Counted from the stretch's first letter, positions 1 through 12,500 are shown. The stretch is 64,000 nucleotides of DNA from Ditylenchus dipsaci (GCA_004194705.1 SADC01000322.1:310001-374000); one strand, 5' to 3'. The notes: a model not told the origin generated them from the sequence alone. Numbers and translations are program-made.

Positions 1-59
1 GAACGACATAGGCGCCGATAGGCGCCTGCAGACCCTAGTCTTATAATTAAGGTTGTCAA

Positions 60-270
60 ATCGAATTTTCGACGCTACTGTAATATACCCTCCCCCAAAA
101 ATTTTCGGGTATCTCAAAAACCATACTTTTTTTTGGAAAAGTGGTGAAATTATTACGTGTTGTCCCTGAGCATAATGCCTACGGCCCGAAGCCTAAGGGC
201 TAAGCCTAATTCCTAAGCCTAAAAATTATTGGAGGGGGGGGTATATATTACGCTAACGCCGAATTTTTGA
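60..270. repeat. MITE-like inverted repeat with C/G-tract arms
   Basis: Left arm: a gene-facing 'GAATTTTCGACGCTACTGTAA' type end followed by a C tract. Right arm: a G tract followed by 'TATATTACGCTAACGCCGAA'. 'CTAAGGGCTAAGCCTAA' lies between them. Related copies occur at 3379-3640 and 46845-47055. Confidence 0.5.
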
Positions 271-366
271 AATCGAAAAAATCTATTCGATTTGGTCTTT
301 TTTTCCGAATATTGAATCGATTCGAATATAGTAGCTAAAATCAAGTTTTCCAGTAATAAAACTAAT

Positions 367-3300
367 TTACTGGTTTTGCAGAAGGGTTTCTTCGGTGACT
401 TCAGTTTTTTCTGTATTGGTGTACAAATCAGGTTGGTCTTCATTGGTGTCTTCCGGAATTTCGGTAAGAGCAGAAGTGGTAGGTAGAGAAGGCTGAGAGT
501 TTCGCCCTCTGGGTTTCCTACCTCTCGCTTTCGGTGGCTCTAAAATTGTTCTATGAAAAATCGTATTTAGGAAGTCAGCAGTGCCAACCTTCAAGCGTCT
601 TTTTAGCGCTGTTGTTAGTATCTCCACCAGAGCTGACTACAAATTCTTCGTTGAAGATTCGTTTGGTAGGCTTCCTCTTGCGAGAAGTTTGGCGACGCAA
701 AGCAGCTGGGTCTTCTATTGTAAGCTTGGGTGCTTTGGAAGGTGTAGCTTCATCCTCCTCTTCAGAACTAAATTCTTCATTTCGAATGTTGGACATGTCC
801 ATGTCATTGTGCAAAACAGGAATTTCTCTGTCTGGTGTTACATCCGTGGAATTGGTCTAAATATAGATTTGATTCAAATATTCCTGTGCTTAAATCTCAA
901 ATTTACAGTGGTGGGCGTGCTTTGAGCATTGCCTGTTTCCTCTGGATTTGTGGAATTGAGAAGCTAAATTATATATTTAAAATATATTATGCATAAAAAC
1001 CCTAAAATACCTTATCTATTTCGCGGGCTTCATCGCACGACATGAAATCGTTTTTCGAGCCAGAAGATGACTCTCTGAATTTCATCTCTTAAAAAATTCT
1101 ACTCGAGCATACGAATTTTTCAAAACTAACTGTGAGAAAGGTGCACGGAATTTGCTGTCGGCCACTTTAACTGGCGAGAGGTTTTTGGGAGTTGGACTGT
1201 CAGTTTTTTTAACACCCTCTAGATTATTAGCACTGCTTGCATCGAGGGAATCCTTGAGCATACTGTCTATGCTTTGCTTCCCTTTCCTGTTGGTTAAGCG
1301 AAAGCCGACCTTCCTGCCTCTTCGCTTTATAACTTTTGTGATGGGAGTCTCCGAATCTGTTTTGACTGCTGCAGACTTCGGGGTCTTACCTCGTTTTAGC
1401 TCCACATTTGGCAGAGAAGACGAGATAGGGATGTCTTCTGCAGGAGGGGTTGCTGGAGTGGAAACTGGTGCGGGTGATGGACTTGCTTGCGCAGGTTCAC
1501 TCACTATCTGTAATTCATAGTGTCTAGCAACTTTTATGACAGCTTAGGCTCAAACAGTTTGAAAATTTGGAAAATAAAAATATTGTTTTTTCCAAGGCAG
1601 GGTGACTTGTCGAAAAATAGGCTGGATCTACACAAAAGAAACCCCCCACCTTGTTTACCCGTCGCCTATTTCTCTTGCGAGTAGAAGTGACTTTAGGAGT
1701 AACTGCATTTTCACCCTCAGTGCGAATGTCATTCTGAGCAAGTTTGTGGGACAACTTGAAGTGGTCATTAAGTATTCTCAGGCTAAAGTATTGCTAGTTA
1801 AGCAAAAACCCATCATGGTCATTTAAGCCGGCTTACGATTTAAACTCAGCTCCGCAAATGTAACATTTACAAATATCCTCTTCACTTTGACGGTGATAAA
1901 TGGCAAGGTGGTAGGCAAACATTTCCATGGAAGGGAAGGCAGCAATATCGGCACATTCACCTGACAGGCATTTGAGAGCATGAAAGTCGGCATGTTCGTG
2001 GATATGCTGGGGGACGTTTTCAATAATTTTGATCTAAAAAAGTAGCTTTATCAAAGTGAAAGTCAAGATGATGAAATTAGACAGACCTCCTGTTCATTCA
2101 TTTCTCTCATGGCCACAGCGGCTTCTGTAGCTTTTCTGTTCCTCAACTTCATTTCTCCATAGCGAATGGTGTTGTCCTGAGGCATAACTAACACAGTCCT
2201 GTTTTCTGGCAAACGTTCTTTGATGGCAAGGTTGTTGGGGATCTGCTCCACCATCTGATTAAATAAAATAAAGTGAAAATTTTAAGATCGCCACACAAAC
2301 ACACCTGTCGTCCATCTTTGAATGAAGTCACAGGGTAGATCGAGAAATTTTAGGCAAGGTCTGTACCTCGACAGAAGTCTGAAAAAATTTCTGAATATTT
2401 TTTAACTAACAAACGGTCCTACATTAGCCTCCGGCAATGGCACATTGAAATTTTGGATGTGTTTGCCCAAAACACCTAAGAATACACATGTGAAATAGTT
2501 GCAAATTTAATAATTTTGCAATCACTTACTAGCCAAGTTGACTCTTCTCAGGGAGGTGGGGTTTCGCTTGGAAGAACGTGCTGCACTGGATGATGTTCCA
2601 TTAATAAAAGTACTATTAGTAGTGTCTAACTCCTCATCTAAATTAAAATTCGTGAAAATTTTCCAAAATCGTTGTACTCTTGTTTTGTGCGTAAGGCTTG
2701 ACTCGATCTAACATTTCAGAATTAAACTAATAAGGTACATTTGATTGAAATAAGTTAAAAAAAGGAAACAAATTTTATTTTTGCTTATTATAACATCGAG
2801 TTTGAGAAAAAGGGTTTGTTCCCACCGTGGTTCGAACTCGACTCAAATATTCCGCCCATAAAAGAATCCTCCTTTAAGCTGTGTAAATTTTTTTCGTCCA
2901 TTTTCGAGGTACTTTATAAGTTCTTTATATGATTTTCAAATAGTTGCACACGAAAAAAATTGGGAATAGGACCGACTTCCTACCTCCGACTTCAACATCC
3001 AACCTACTAACTTCATTGTGAGCAAGCCTCGATAGATAGAGCAGTAGGGATCAGGAGTTATTTCAAAAAAAAACAACACGCCGTTCTATCATGACTGCCC
3101 TACGACCGGATACACATTATGACCGCATACAACGACCGGATACACTTTCCCATTTGATTTTGTAAAAAATCAAAAAATATCAAAAAAAAAAATTGTAAAT
3201 GAATCTTGGACATCTAATTTATTTAAAAAAAAAATTATCAACCATACAATAAATCAATAAATTTAAAATAGTTCAAATAATGGGATATTAGCGGGTTTCA

Positions 3301-4684
3301 AGCTTCATCCATTTCAATTGCATTTTCGTTTAATTCAGCCACATCCACATGGCAATTTTAGTCCTGTTAAGAAATTTGGACGCTAGTAGCGAATACTTCC
3401 ACCCCACCCCCCCCCCAACGATTTTCACCTTTTTACGTATCCAAAAAGTACCCAAATTTATGTTACAGACCCCGGAAAATATGCGTAAACTCTTTATTAG
3501 TCACAGCTTCCGTGCGCTGGCCTACCCCCAAGCCTAAGGGCTAAGCCTAAACTTGTTGTTTTCAAGGGTAGTAACAGCATTTTTTAATGGTCGGTTTCTC
3601 GGGGGGGGGGGAGGTATTCGCTAATAGCACCGAAATTTGTTTTTTAAATTTAGATTTTTATTCATTTTTCAAAAAAATTTAAAAGTGTATCCGGTCGTTG
3701 TCTCCGGTCATAATGTGTATCCGGTCGTAGGTATACCGTTCTATCATAATAAATACGGCATTTATATATTTTTTATGAGTGTGTAGTATTTTTTCTTGGA
3801 TTTATGCTTCACGAGCCTTGCCCCACAAAAATTAAATAACTGAAAATTGCGCGGTTCATCTCCGAATTTTCGGACCCTAACCCTTAGATACTTAGGATTT
3901 CGAACAACAGTTATAAAAAAGTAAAGACTCATAATTATACGCAAAATCGGTCGCGATTCCCGCTACAAAAAATATGTAACAAAGAAATATCAAAGTTCAA
4001 TTTAATTTTTCTGACTCAGCATGTGCATGAAAAATTAATTTTCGAAAAATATTGAAAACTTTTAAGACGACAACATAAAAACTTAAAGACCAGAAAAGTC
4101 GAAAAGGCAAAACTGAAAGAAATTTTCTGGAGCTAGACCAAGTTGACTTTGGTATAATTTAAAATAGCTCAATCACTAGCCTTCCTTTTTTTTTTAAATT
4201 CACTTTCGAATTTTAGCAAAAAAATTTAAATTATCAATTTCTTATTTTTGAAAAATACAAATAATTTTTACCTCTATCAAGCCTGATAGTTTCACTGACT
4301 TGCTTGCCCAGCTCCAACTCTAAGCGCACAGAAGTCTGCAAAGATCGACATATGGTGCGCTTGTGACTCACAAAGTTGATGATGCTTCGGAAAAGTGAGC
4401 GGCAGTAGCTTGAACAAAAAACAAATTACAAAATTACAACATAAGAAGATAAAAAAAAGGACGTACCTGCATTCAAAGATCACTGAGCATTCGTTTTTGA
4501 GCAAGTTCTTGACCTCATCTGTGCCCTGCTCGAAGAACCTTACCACTGAATCAGCTCCATCTAGTCCTGTTGGACTAAAATCCGATTCATTGTAAATGCT
4601 GTGAAAAATTGTCCTCACAAATAGTAAATAGACTTACAGAGTAGGATATTGTGTTGTTGGATCTTTCTGGTAGTTTAATGACAT
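367..4684 (-). CDS. ZNF800-like zinc-finger and AT-hook nuclear protein (15 exons, 646 aa)
   Basis: Exons (minus): 4684-4638, 4598-4467, 4408-4272, 2707-2678, 2637-2530, 2475-2423, 2378-2367, 2254-2087, 2033-1837, 1776-1659, 1507-1131, 1074-1011, 963-907, 856-589, 539-367. All junctions are GT-AG, all phases agree, and they sum to 1941 nt. The N-terminus has a block like the start of vertebrate ZNF800: an acidic 'GTDEVKNLLKNECSVIFEC' stretch leads into a CxxC...HKRxxC finger (residues about 59-80, 'CRSLFRS'). A second finger (C-x4-C...H-x4-H, about 251-276) and a third (CYIC...H...H, from about 286) follow. A basic RRGRK motif lies near residue 396, and a KARGRKPRGR AT-hook near 595. The length is close to vertebrate ZNF800. 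Expected role: nuclear DNA-binding regulator (known of the family, inferred here). Exon 7 is only 12 nt and the acceptors of exons 10 and 12 are weak, so these joints are less sure. Intron 3 (1.56 kb) holds a foldback element. Confidence 0.72.
3087..3735. repeat. Foldback element with CGACCGGATACAC ends and a nested MITE
   Basis: The left end (about 3100-3150) reads CTACGACCGGATACACATTATGACCG, and the right end (about 3685-3730) is its reverse complement, including 'GTATCCGGTCGT' twice. The interior (3379-3640) is a second inverted element with opposed C and G tracts around 'CTAAGGGCTAAGCCTAA'. It sits inside intron 3 of the ZNF800-like gene. Confidence 0.65.
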
Positions 4685-5101
4685 TAGTCAATCTGAGTAA
4701 ATATGCAAAAGCTTGAAATTCAATTTGGCAACTTTCTGAAAAATTTAGCAAATAAGACAATTTTTTTTGAAAATGTTAATTTTGCAAAAGTTTATTGGTT
4801 AAAATATGATTGAAAATAATATAAAAAGTACGTCTTGCGAGTAAATATGGAAAAGGAAAGGACTGTAGCGTTTGAAAGTGGCGCAAAGAAACATTGTTCT
4901 CTCACGATTTATATTACCGTAGTTTCAGTGATACTGCAAGGGATATTATAAAGTGGAAGTAAATTTAAGTTAATTTAATAGTTAACAAGGTTGCAACACA
5001 CCACTAACAAACAAATTGACAAGGGTCAAAATCGAAAACTTAAGCTACAGTACGACATAAAAGGATTTATTCTTAAATTTAAGAACGTTTTGAGCACATT
5101 A

Positions 5102-5200
5102 TGGCTTGTTCACGTTGTTCGAGTTAGAGTTCGAGTTCGGGTTTTTGGTTACATGAACACCTCTTACCCGAACTCTAACTCGAACAACGTGAACAAGCCA
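5102..5200. repeat. Long near-perfect hairpin
   Basis: TGGCTTGTTCACGTTGTTCG at 5102 is repeated as its exact reverse complement ending at 5200. Arms are about 35-40 bases with a ~25-base loop, and contain a GAGTTCGAGTTCGGGT motif. Probably a small foldback element. Confidence 0.8.
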
Positions 5201-6940
5201 TTAGCGTTTGATACACCTATGTAGAGATAACAGATAAAAAAGATTAGATTTTTTATTAACATGGTTATTTGGACATTTCAAACATCCTAAGATCCAAAAC
5301 TTGCGTCCAAACACATTTGAATTGATTAAAAAAATAATTCTACAATTGAAAAAATGTTTTACAACATTAGTTACACACAGTGCAAAGTAGGAACCAAATT
5401 CAACCTAAAAAACAAGATATGAAATGTACAATTTTCGAGGACTATTTTTTAACCTTTGTTATGAAATCTCTAGGGGTGCCGTTACATTGACAGTGGAAGT
5501 TATCATCTGTGGGTTTGATTAATCCCAACAATTGAATTATTTAAGGTCAGTGTCGAAAATTTTGGGTGTAAACCCAATAAGAAACAAGTAAAACCAGGTG
5601 TTAAAGCAGAATCGGTACAGATCACGCGAGTAAAGAGAATAAAGAAAAAAATCAGTGGCGTAAAATATTTGAGGAGGATGGGAACGGGCTCTATTAGAGC
5701 GGGTGGGGCGGTGTGCTACTTTTCTTATAGGGCGCTGTTTTAGAAGGAATGCTGTAAGTTAAAGTATAAGACGACACAAAAACAGCAGAATATTGGGGTC
5801 TCAACGGTTGGCGAAACAGCTTTATTTTAGTTTGAAATTTTTAGGCAATAATTTAAGCAGATTTTTAATCGTAGTAGATAGGGTTGACGACCGGATTGTC
5901 AACCTTAAGGTTGACGATCCGTTAAGGCCTTAACTAGAAGCATCATTACAACATATCAAAATTAACACAGCTTTTTGTACGAGCTTTTTGAAAAGTATTG
6001 AAAATACTTTTATGTCGTTTCATTGCTGATTTAGCGGTTTTTATCGTGTAAAAAAAGTTTGGTTAAGAATAATATTTTGCCAAAAACAAGGCGGTTTTCC
6101 ATTAACTGACCGAATCCTACCTTAATAAAGACACCGTATTAGCTATAATTATTTCTAATCGTGTTTTTAACGATTTGTAAATAATTTTTGTAGGTCACTA
6201 TTAAAAAAATAAATAAGAACTTATGAAATTCTTATGTTTTTTGGCCTTTCCTCTAGAAAACTTATGATATCGCTAACCTCAAATTAAATTTTTACAATTA
6301 AAATTCAATTTTCAATCTCAATTTTTGAACAAAAATGATTTTTATGACATTTTTTTACAACGAAAAACTACCGGTTGTCCAAAATTATTACGTGTTTTCA
6401 AATTGGTTAGAATTAGCTCATTTTAGTTATTTAAGAACTGCTTCTAAATCGTTAGTTTTTCCTCTCTATTTTTCACAGGAAATTTCTCAAGATCGAAAGC
6501 AGCAATCGACATCAATGATCTTCAAAGACGGATTATCGTTCGATCAAAAGAATGAAATAACAGTCACTGAATAATCACATTGTCGTATGGTTTCGCGTGT
6601 TTTTTTATTTGACCTATAACATTGTTTTGTGAAATTAAATAATCCTGGTATCTATACCTGTAATTTCATGAGTGAAATCACGAATTTTTTCGGGTTGCAC
6701 GGGTGCGCTTAAATTTTCCTAAAATACCCAATATTTTTGAGACACCCTTTATACCGTATTTTTTCTTATAAAACGCCATAGCGTTCTATTTTTCAACTTA
6801 CAAATTTTGTTTACTTTGTGTTAAAATGCAATAAAACGTTATAAATAGTTAGAAATAGTTCGTTAGAAATAGTTTGCCCCTTAGTTCTTGACCTTAGTGT
6901 TTCTACTGAATAGTGGCGTTTTATTAGAGAGAATACACTA

Positions 6941-7271
6941 ACAAGGGAGGGACCCTGACTGTCACCTGGAATTTTTTCGATGAATTTCTATTTTTTTCTA
7001 GAGTGTGCCCAAATCCCATGTGAATCTGGGTCCCCGCCTCTAAACATCCACAAAAATTTTAGGATTGACCCATGGCCCAAGGGTCAGATATCAAAAACTA
7101 TGTTAGGGGTATCGAGGTGTTTTTAGAACTTTGAGTGACCCTTCTACCACATTTTGTGCACCTTCAGAGCTGGAGAGCCAGATTTGTCAAGCTCTTGTCA
7201 CTCTCAACAAGAATATGCAAAAAAAACTTGTCATCAAAGTTCCCCCAGGTCACAATCAGGGTTCCTCCCTT
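6941..7271. repeat. MITE family A, copy 1 (TIR ACAAGGGAGGGACCCTGA)
   Basis: The left terminus ACAAGGGAGGGACCCTGACT and the right terminus (CAGGGTTCCTCCCTT) are inverted. The interior matches the element at 14858-15194 over nearly its full length, including 'GGGTATCGAGGTGTT' and 'GAGTGACCCTTCTACCA'. Non-coding; the short ORF inside is not a gene. Confidence 0.8.
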
Positions 7272-7302
7272 ATAAGCGATTTGAGAAAACGGCTACTTAA
7301 AA

Positions 7303-7531
7303 AAACCATGATTTTTGCGCGCAGCGGTTGTCCCCGCCAATTCAAAATTTTTCCCAATCATTAAACTTCTTTACTGATTTTTCAGCTTTGTTTCAAACAA
7401 AACTATACCTAAAATTAAATTCTAGGCCTTGTTTTGTTAGAAACCTAGTTGAAAAATCCGTACAGAAGTTCAATGATTAGGAAAAAATTTTGAATTGGAG
7501 GAGGACAACCGCTGCGCGCAAAAACCATGGT
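7303..7531. repeat. MITE family B, copy 1 (GCGCGCAGCGGTTGTCC ends)
   Basis: Ends: TTTTTGCGCGCAGCGGTTGT at 7312 and the inverted ACAACCGCTGCGCGCAAAAA at 7505-7525. The arms continue inward with AATTGG/CCAATT and a 'TTTGTTAGAAACCTAGTTGA' segment. Related to 33334-33573. Confidence 0.75.
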
Positions 7532-8151
7532 CATTTAAATTCACTTTTTAAATGACGTATACCTTTAGAATGTCAAAAAGACATTGCCTCAAATGAATGA
7601 TTTTTCAGCAAAAAGTTTTACACAGAGCTAAAGATGTAAGAGCAAATATATTTTTAAACGAAATAACATACTGCGACTTGCTGCCATTCACAACTTTTAA
7701 TATTTCAAAACTTTTTAAAAACATTTTAATATCCAAATAAAAGGTGCGTTAATTTGTCAGCTTAAACAAGAAGATGAAATGATATAGCCACATCACACTT
7801 AACCTACTTGTCAATTTAACTTTGCAAGAATTACACTGTGAAAAAAGTCAATTGATATTTTAGAATCGCCAACATGCAAAAAGAAACCACAGAAAATAAA
7901 ATTTAATAGTTCCCAACATGTTTAAGTGGACCAATGTTTTAGTCATTTTCAAATTGGTGTCAAAATTTAATAAATTTTATTTGGAATTAAAAGTTAAATG
8001 GAAGGGTACTGTCGCAGTACCAGAACATGTAGAATAGAAAAACTTGATCTAGTTTGCCAAAATGGCGGTAGTTTAGATTTTGAATAAGAGTTAAAGACAA
8101 CTTTATTAAATTTTTTTATTCCAATTACATATATTGTTAAGATATTTTGTT

Positions 8152-11100
8152 ATGGACCATCTCAGAAAATTGCAGAAAGACGTAGCTAATGATGTATGTA
8201 CTAATATGATGGTAGAGAATTCGCTTAAAAATGACATAAAACAAACTCTGAACAAGAGACTAGAAGCGGATGAATTGACCAAGTTGAGAAATGAGGCTCT
8301 TGAACACTTCCACAAGGTGCTTGCTGCCAGTATGGAAGAGCTTTACAATGAAGAAAAGGTGAGCTATATTGCGAGCACCTTGTTCAACGGACAAAATTTT
8401 AGCTTTAGTTTATAACGCGGTTTTTTTCCCTTATCTGCCATTACTAATAATGAGTTTTAAGGGATTTTAAGCAATGGCAATGCGTTAAAAAAATAGATTG
8501 ACTATGAAAGTCATCGTTTAAGTTTTTAAAATACACGTTAGATGAACAAAACTTATCTAACCAAGCTGAGAATAATACCGGGTGCTTCAAGAGCTTCTGC
8601 GGTTTTTTAAAGCTTCTAATTGAAGAACCATTGCCGTTGCCGACAACGAGAATTTCATACGTTTGAATGCGCGCGGGACACTATTTTTATTCCGAAAATT
8701 TCGAGGAATACTTTTTAGTAAACTAATAATCAAATTATCCACAAAGCAAAGCCGACAGTAGGAGTCGAACCCCCTGGCATTTTAAAAACGCTGACGCGCT
8801 TTACCAATGCACTACCGAGAACCAATTCACTTGGTCGTTCCCTATTTTACCAATAATAACTTCATTTCAAAAACAACAACAAATAAAGAAGTAAAATTCT
8901 CGTTGTCGGCAACGGCTATAGTCCTTTAAAGGAGCATACTTGTTGATGCAAATGAAAATTTGGCAAATTCATATGCGCGCGGGACACTTCTCTTTCGTCT
9001 CGCACTCTACTCTTTTGAGTAGGGTTGAGTAATTCTCCGGAAAAAGTATTTCTCCGGGTAATTACCAGGGTGATCACGGGTAATTGCCCAAGTAATTAAG
9101 AAGAAATACGGCCGGAAAAGTATTTCTCTGGTAATTACCCATCACCCAACCCAACTTTTGAGTCGCTTGAAATAACTCCAAAGAGTAGAGTGCGAGACGA
9201 AAGAGAAGTGTCCCGCGCGCATTTGAATTTGTCAAATTCTCGTTTGCAGCAACAAGTATGGTCTTTTAAGCATGAAATTCCAAATGTACTATTTCGTAGG
9301 TCTGTATCTCTTTTTCAAAATGGTGTATCGATTTGTTTGTAGGTTTGTTAGGAACTTTTGAAAGATCCGATGACTGGAAAAAGAGCGGCCTTTACACAAT
9401 TTCGGAAAAAGTTCTTATATTGACACTTCATTAGAGTTGATTGACCCATTAAGCTATTATTTTACATTATGTTTAGTGAAAAATTTAGGAATGGATATAC
9501 TCCTTTGATTCGTAAAAAATCTGATACTTATATTTTTAGTTAGAAAGCAAATTAGAAGAGCTACGCCAACTAAAGAAAGATCAACAACGTTTTTGCACAG
9601 AAGACACTAAGAAAGGCTGGCGTCCATCAGGTAATGTAAATCAGGATATCAAGGGACCGCGATGCAATGCTTTGTTGGCTCATATGGAAGATCTGGAGGA
9701 TATCAGAAATGATCTAGAACAGCAAATAGCAGTAGGTGGAAGCATGGCGCATAAATCAGATTTGTTTATCTGACTTTCAAAAGTCAGATAAAATAAACTT
9801 TACACGCTAGTGTCGTGTACCCCTAACAATAAAGTTAGTTTTACAGTTTTTTTTGAAATTAAAATTGTTTTGGTCTGTATTTTTTTGTACAGACACTTTA
9901 AAGAAAGCTTACACTTGTTTGAAAGCTATCACTTTACGATGAAAGATCCACATTTTGGTTTAAAAAACAAATTCTTGTGAAAAAGTCATTTTTGAGAACT
10001 CGATTATTTTCGACAAGAGGACAACTATTTTAATTAAAATTTTATTTTACAGTTGGGCGCTGCAGCACTATTTTTGCACTAGGTATTAGCGCAGCTCAAG
10101 TGCTACAAAAGTCAGTTAATAGACTTTTTTTAATTAAAGGCTGTCAAGATATGGCCTCTTCAAAAAACACTTCTAAAATAACCAGAAAATTTTGAAAAAT
10201 GATGAAAAACTGAATTTTATTCATTTTTTGTTTTTTTTAAGTCCATATCTTAACACTATCAAATTGAAATTTTTTCCTGAAAAAGTGTTTTATAGTTCTT
10301 GAGCTGCGCTATAACATAGCGGTAAAACTTTTTTTAGGGGATGAGAGCTCTCAAACAAGCATATACTTTCTTGAATGTGTTTTGATGGAAAAAATTCACA
10401 GACTGAAAATTTTTTCATTAATTCTTCATGGACACAAAGAGGTATCTTTGGTATCCAAAAAAGATCATGAAAGGACATTTGGTATTCGTAGCTAAAGACG
10501 GCAAAATTTTCTCTGATAACAATAGCATAGACAAAGTTATTTCGTGTCCATGAAAAATTATCGGGTAGGTCATGCGACACTAGCTTTTTTGTAATTGTCG
10601 TAGATTATTTGCCGATGCACTTTTAGCAATATGCTTATTTCACCTTTGCAAATAGCACACACAGCGACAAAGACAACGACAACCACGACCCTTTTATAAA
10701 AAATTAACGTCAGCGATAACAACGCCGCCTACGATACCGAGATTTTTTTTCCGAATTGGACAAATTTCGCACTTTCACTCAATTTTTCGAGGTTAAGCAA
10801 GTTGGAAGTATTGTTAGCACTCCCGATTTTGACTGAAAGTGAAAAATTTGTCCAACTTTGAAAAAAGCAATTCGTTATCGTTGGATTTTTTTGTAAAAGG
10901 GACGTCGTTGTCTTAGGCGTGAAATCCCTTTTATAAAAAACTATTCCAACGACGACAACGTTTATAAAAGAGCTATTGTAAAGTTCACTTGCTCATAATT
11001 TATTTAATTTGACTTTCGAAAAATAGATAAAATTATCTGATTTGTGTGCCATGCGTTGAAACGGTTTTACTAACTAAAAATAAGCGTTTTTTTTGCAAAA

Positions 11101-11165
11101 TTTAGACAAAGAGAACGCAGCTGCAAGAATACATAAAACAAATTAACCAAAGAATGGCCTCCTGA
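8152..11165 (+). CDS. Small coiled-coil protein, unrecognised (3 exons, 152 aa)
   Basis: Exons 8152-8358, 9540-9731 and 11106-11165 join at phase 0 with GT-AG junctions (207, 192 and 60 nt). The product starts MDHLRKLQKDVANDV, is rich in Lys/Glu/Leu, and looks coiled-coil over most of its length. A Cys/Pro-containing segment in the middle (about residues 82-106, 'KGWRPSGN') interrupts the helices. It ends IKQINQRMAS. An AATAAA lies at 11208-11213. The first in-frame ATG follows a GTTAAG that could be an acceptor, so an upstream exon is possible. I do not recognise the family; kinetochore-type small coiled coils look similar, but I cannot claim that. Both introns (1.2 and 1.4 kb) carry repeats. 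Confidence 0.6.
8620..8940. repeat. Foldback element, family C (CCATTGCCGTTGCCGACAAC ends)
   Basis: The left end reads CCATTGCCGTTGCCGACAAC then GAGAATTT. The right end is AAATTCTCGTTGTCGGCAAC. The same ends recur near 21590/22020 and 30400, and in a changed form around 33340/33565. It encloses the tRNA-like segment at 8754-8823 and lies in intron 1 of the coiled-coil gene. Confidence 0.65.
8754..8823 (-). repeat. tRNA-like segment, probable tRNA-derived SINE or pseudo-tRNA
   Basis: On the minus strand there is an A-box-like TAGTGCATTGGTAAAGCG and a B-box-like GGGGGTTCGACTCC about 35 bases apart, as in tRNA genes. The T-stem pairs imperfectly, and the 5' bases do not pair with the 3' TGTCGGC to make an acceptor stem, so this is not a functional tRNA. 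Confidence 0.55.
8970..9240. repeat. Foldback element with GCGCGCGGGACACTTCTCTT arms
   Basis: The arms are GCGCGCGGGACACTTCTCTT plus TCGTCTCGCACTCTACTCTT and their reverse complement ending at about 9222. The centre (9020-9155) holds a second inverted repeat made of 'AATTCTCCGG...' and 'GGTAATTACCC' blocks. A copy at 30268-30395 has the same arms without this centre. Confidence 0.75.
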
Positions 11166-12149
11166 GCATGCTTTTTAAATGTAAAAATTTTTTAAGCTTT
11201 TTATAATAATAAATACAGTATGTCTTGATGAAATCTAGAAAAATGTCAAAAAATTGTTCCATGAGAAGAAGAAACCCAATAGTCATATTGTCATCTTTAA
11301 TAATTTTTTTTATTTACTTGCAGCCAAACTAATAACATAGCAAATTCTGGAGGATATCTTTATCAATTAAAAAATTAAGATACCGTATTTCATATGTTAA
11401 ATCCCCCTTTCTAATAACTGCCCTATACAGGGTCCTTCAAAAACATTCCCCCATTTTTAAAAAATTGGTGTACGTAACTTTTATTTTTTACGCTCTATCA
11501 CATGGCTGCTAATCTAGATCTACTAATACTATAGTTAAACCAATTCGAAAAAAGTAATAAATAGAAAAAAATAAAAAAAAACCATCAAAAAAATAGTCAA
11601 AAAGAGTATGCATGCATGTAGTGGTATTCGAACCTTACCCTGCCAATTTCCGAATTTTTCAGAAATCTCTGCATATTAGGTCATGTTAGGTTTTAATCAT
11701 GCTGTAAATGTTATTTTCTATGAAACAATTGCACAAAAGTGGATTAAACATGAGTTACGTTCAAAATTGCTTTGAAAAATTAATTTAAATTGTTTAAAAA
11801 AAATGGAGGAGTTTTTTAAAACACCTTGTATGCATCCCAAATCTCAGCCTAGAAAAAAAATTCGCAAATCTGTTTTTTGTGTTTTCTTAATTAATACAAG
11901 CTTTGGTTGAGCACCCAAAAATCTCAAAATCGACCTCAAAATTTTTGGATTTTTCAGGAGCTTACCAATAGCTCCTCCGGGCAGGGTGTCCAACTTGCCT
12001 TTTTTCTGGAGCTGAGAAAAAGGTAAAATATGTTCCGTTTTTTATACTTTTTTATTTTTCGGAACTCAGTGTGCCTTTCTTGTTCTCAAGGTTTTTCTAA
12101 TTTTTTAAAAGTTGCAATGTTAAATTAGAGGGCGGAATCAGTGCTGTAA

Positions 12150-12500
12150 GTGGCACCGGTGCGGCACCAGCAGCTTGCGGCACCGCACCGGTGCCATGAG
12201 CTGGTGCCGGTGCCGAAATTTTCGAGGCCGGTGCCATGAACCGGTGCCGAAATTTTCAAAGTCGGTGCCGTGAGCTGGTGCCGGTGCCGGATTTTTCCAG
12301 GTCGGTGCCGTAAATCGGTGCCGGTGCCGAAATTCTAAAACAGGAAACTACATCAATGCGGCACCAGACCGCTCACGGCATCGCACCGGTGCCGTGAGCT
12401 GGTGCCGGTGCCAAAAATTTTAGGGTCGGTGCCGTGAGCCGGTGCCGACATTTTTAAAGTCGGTGTCGTGAGCTGGTGCCGGTGCCGCAATTCTAAGATT
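12150..12500. repeat. CGGTGCCG minisatellite
   Basis: Tandem, imperfect units of about 30-45 bases centred on GGTGCCGTGAGCTGGTGCCG followed by AAATTTT..., with the core word GGTGCCG repeated more than 15 times. GC-rich against AT-rich surroundings. Some units at the left end run in the complementary sense (CGGCACC...), so the array can fold on itself. Confidence 0.85.

Larger units (their letters stand above)
4685..8151. other. Gene-poor stretch with repeats
   Basis: No convincing coding gene was found. One possible 3'-terminal exon follows a good acceptor at about 6479 and stays open to a stop at 6574, but no partner exon was found. The rest is AT-rich sequence plus the hairpin at 5102-5200 and two MITE-like elements listed separately. 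Confidence 0.5.

Noticed and set aside
1082..1504. Reading straight through to the stop at 1082 as a gene end
   Set aside because: A GTTAGT donor at 1130 joined to the acceptor before 1074 restores a frame that continues through four more exons to 367.
8754..8823. Functional tRNA gene
   Set aside because: A and B boxes are present, but the acceptor stem does not pair and the T-stem is mismatched; called tRNA-like instead.
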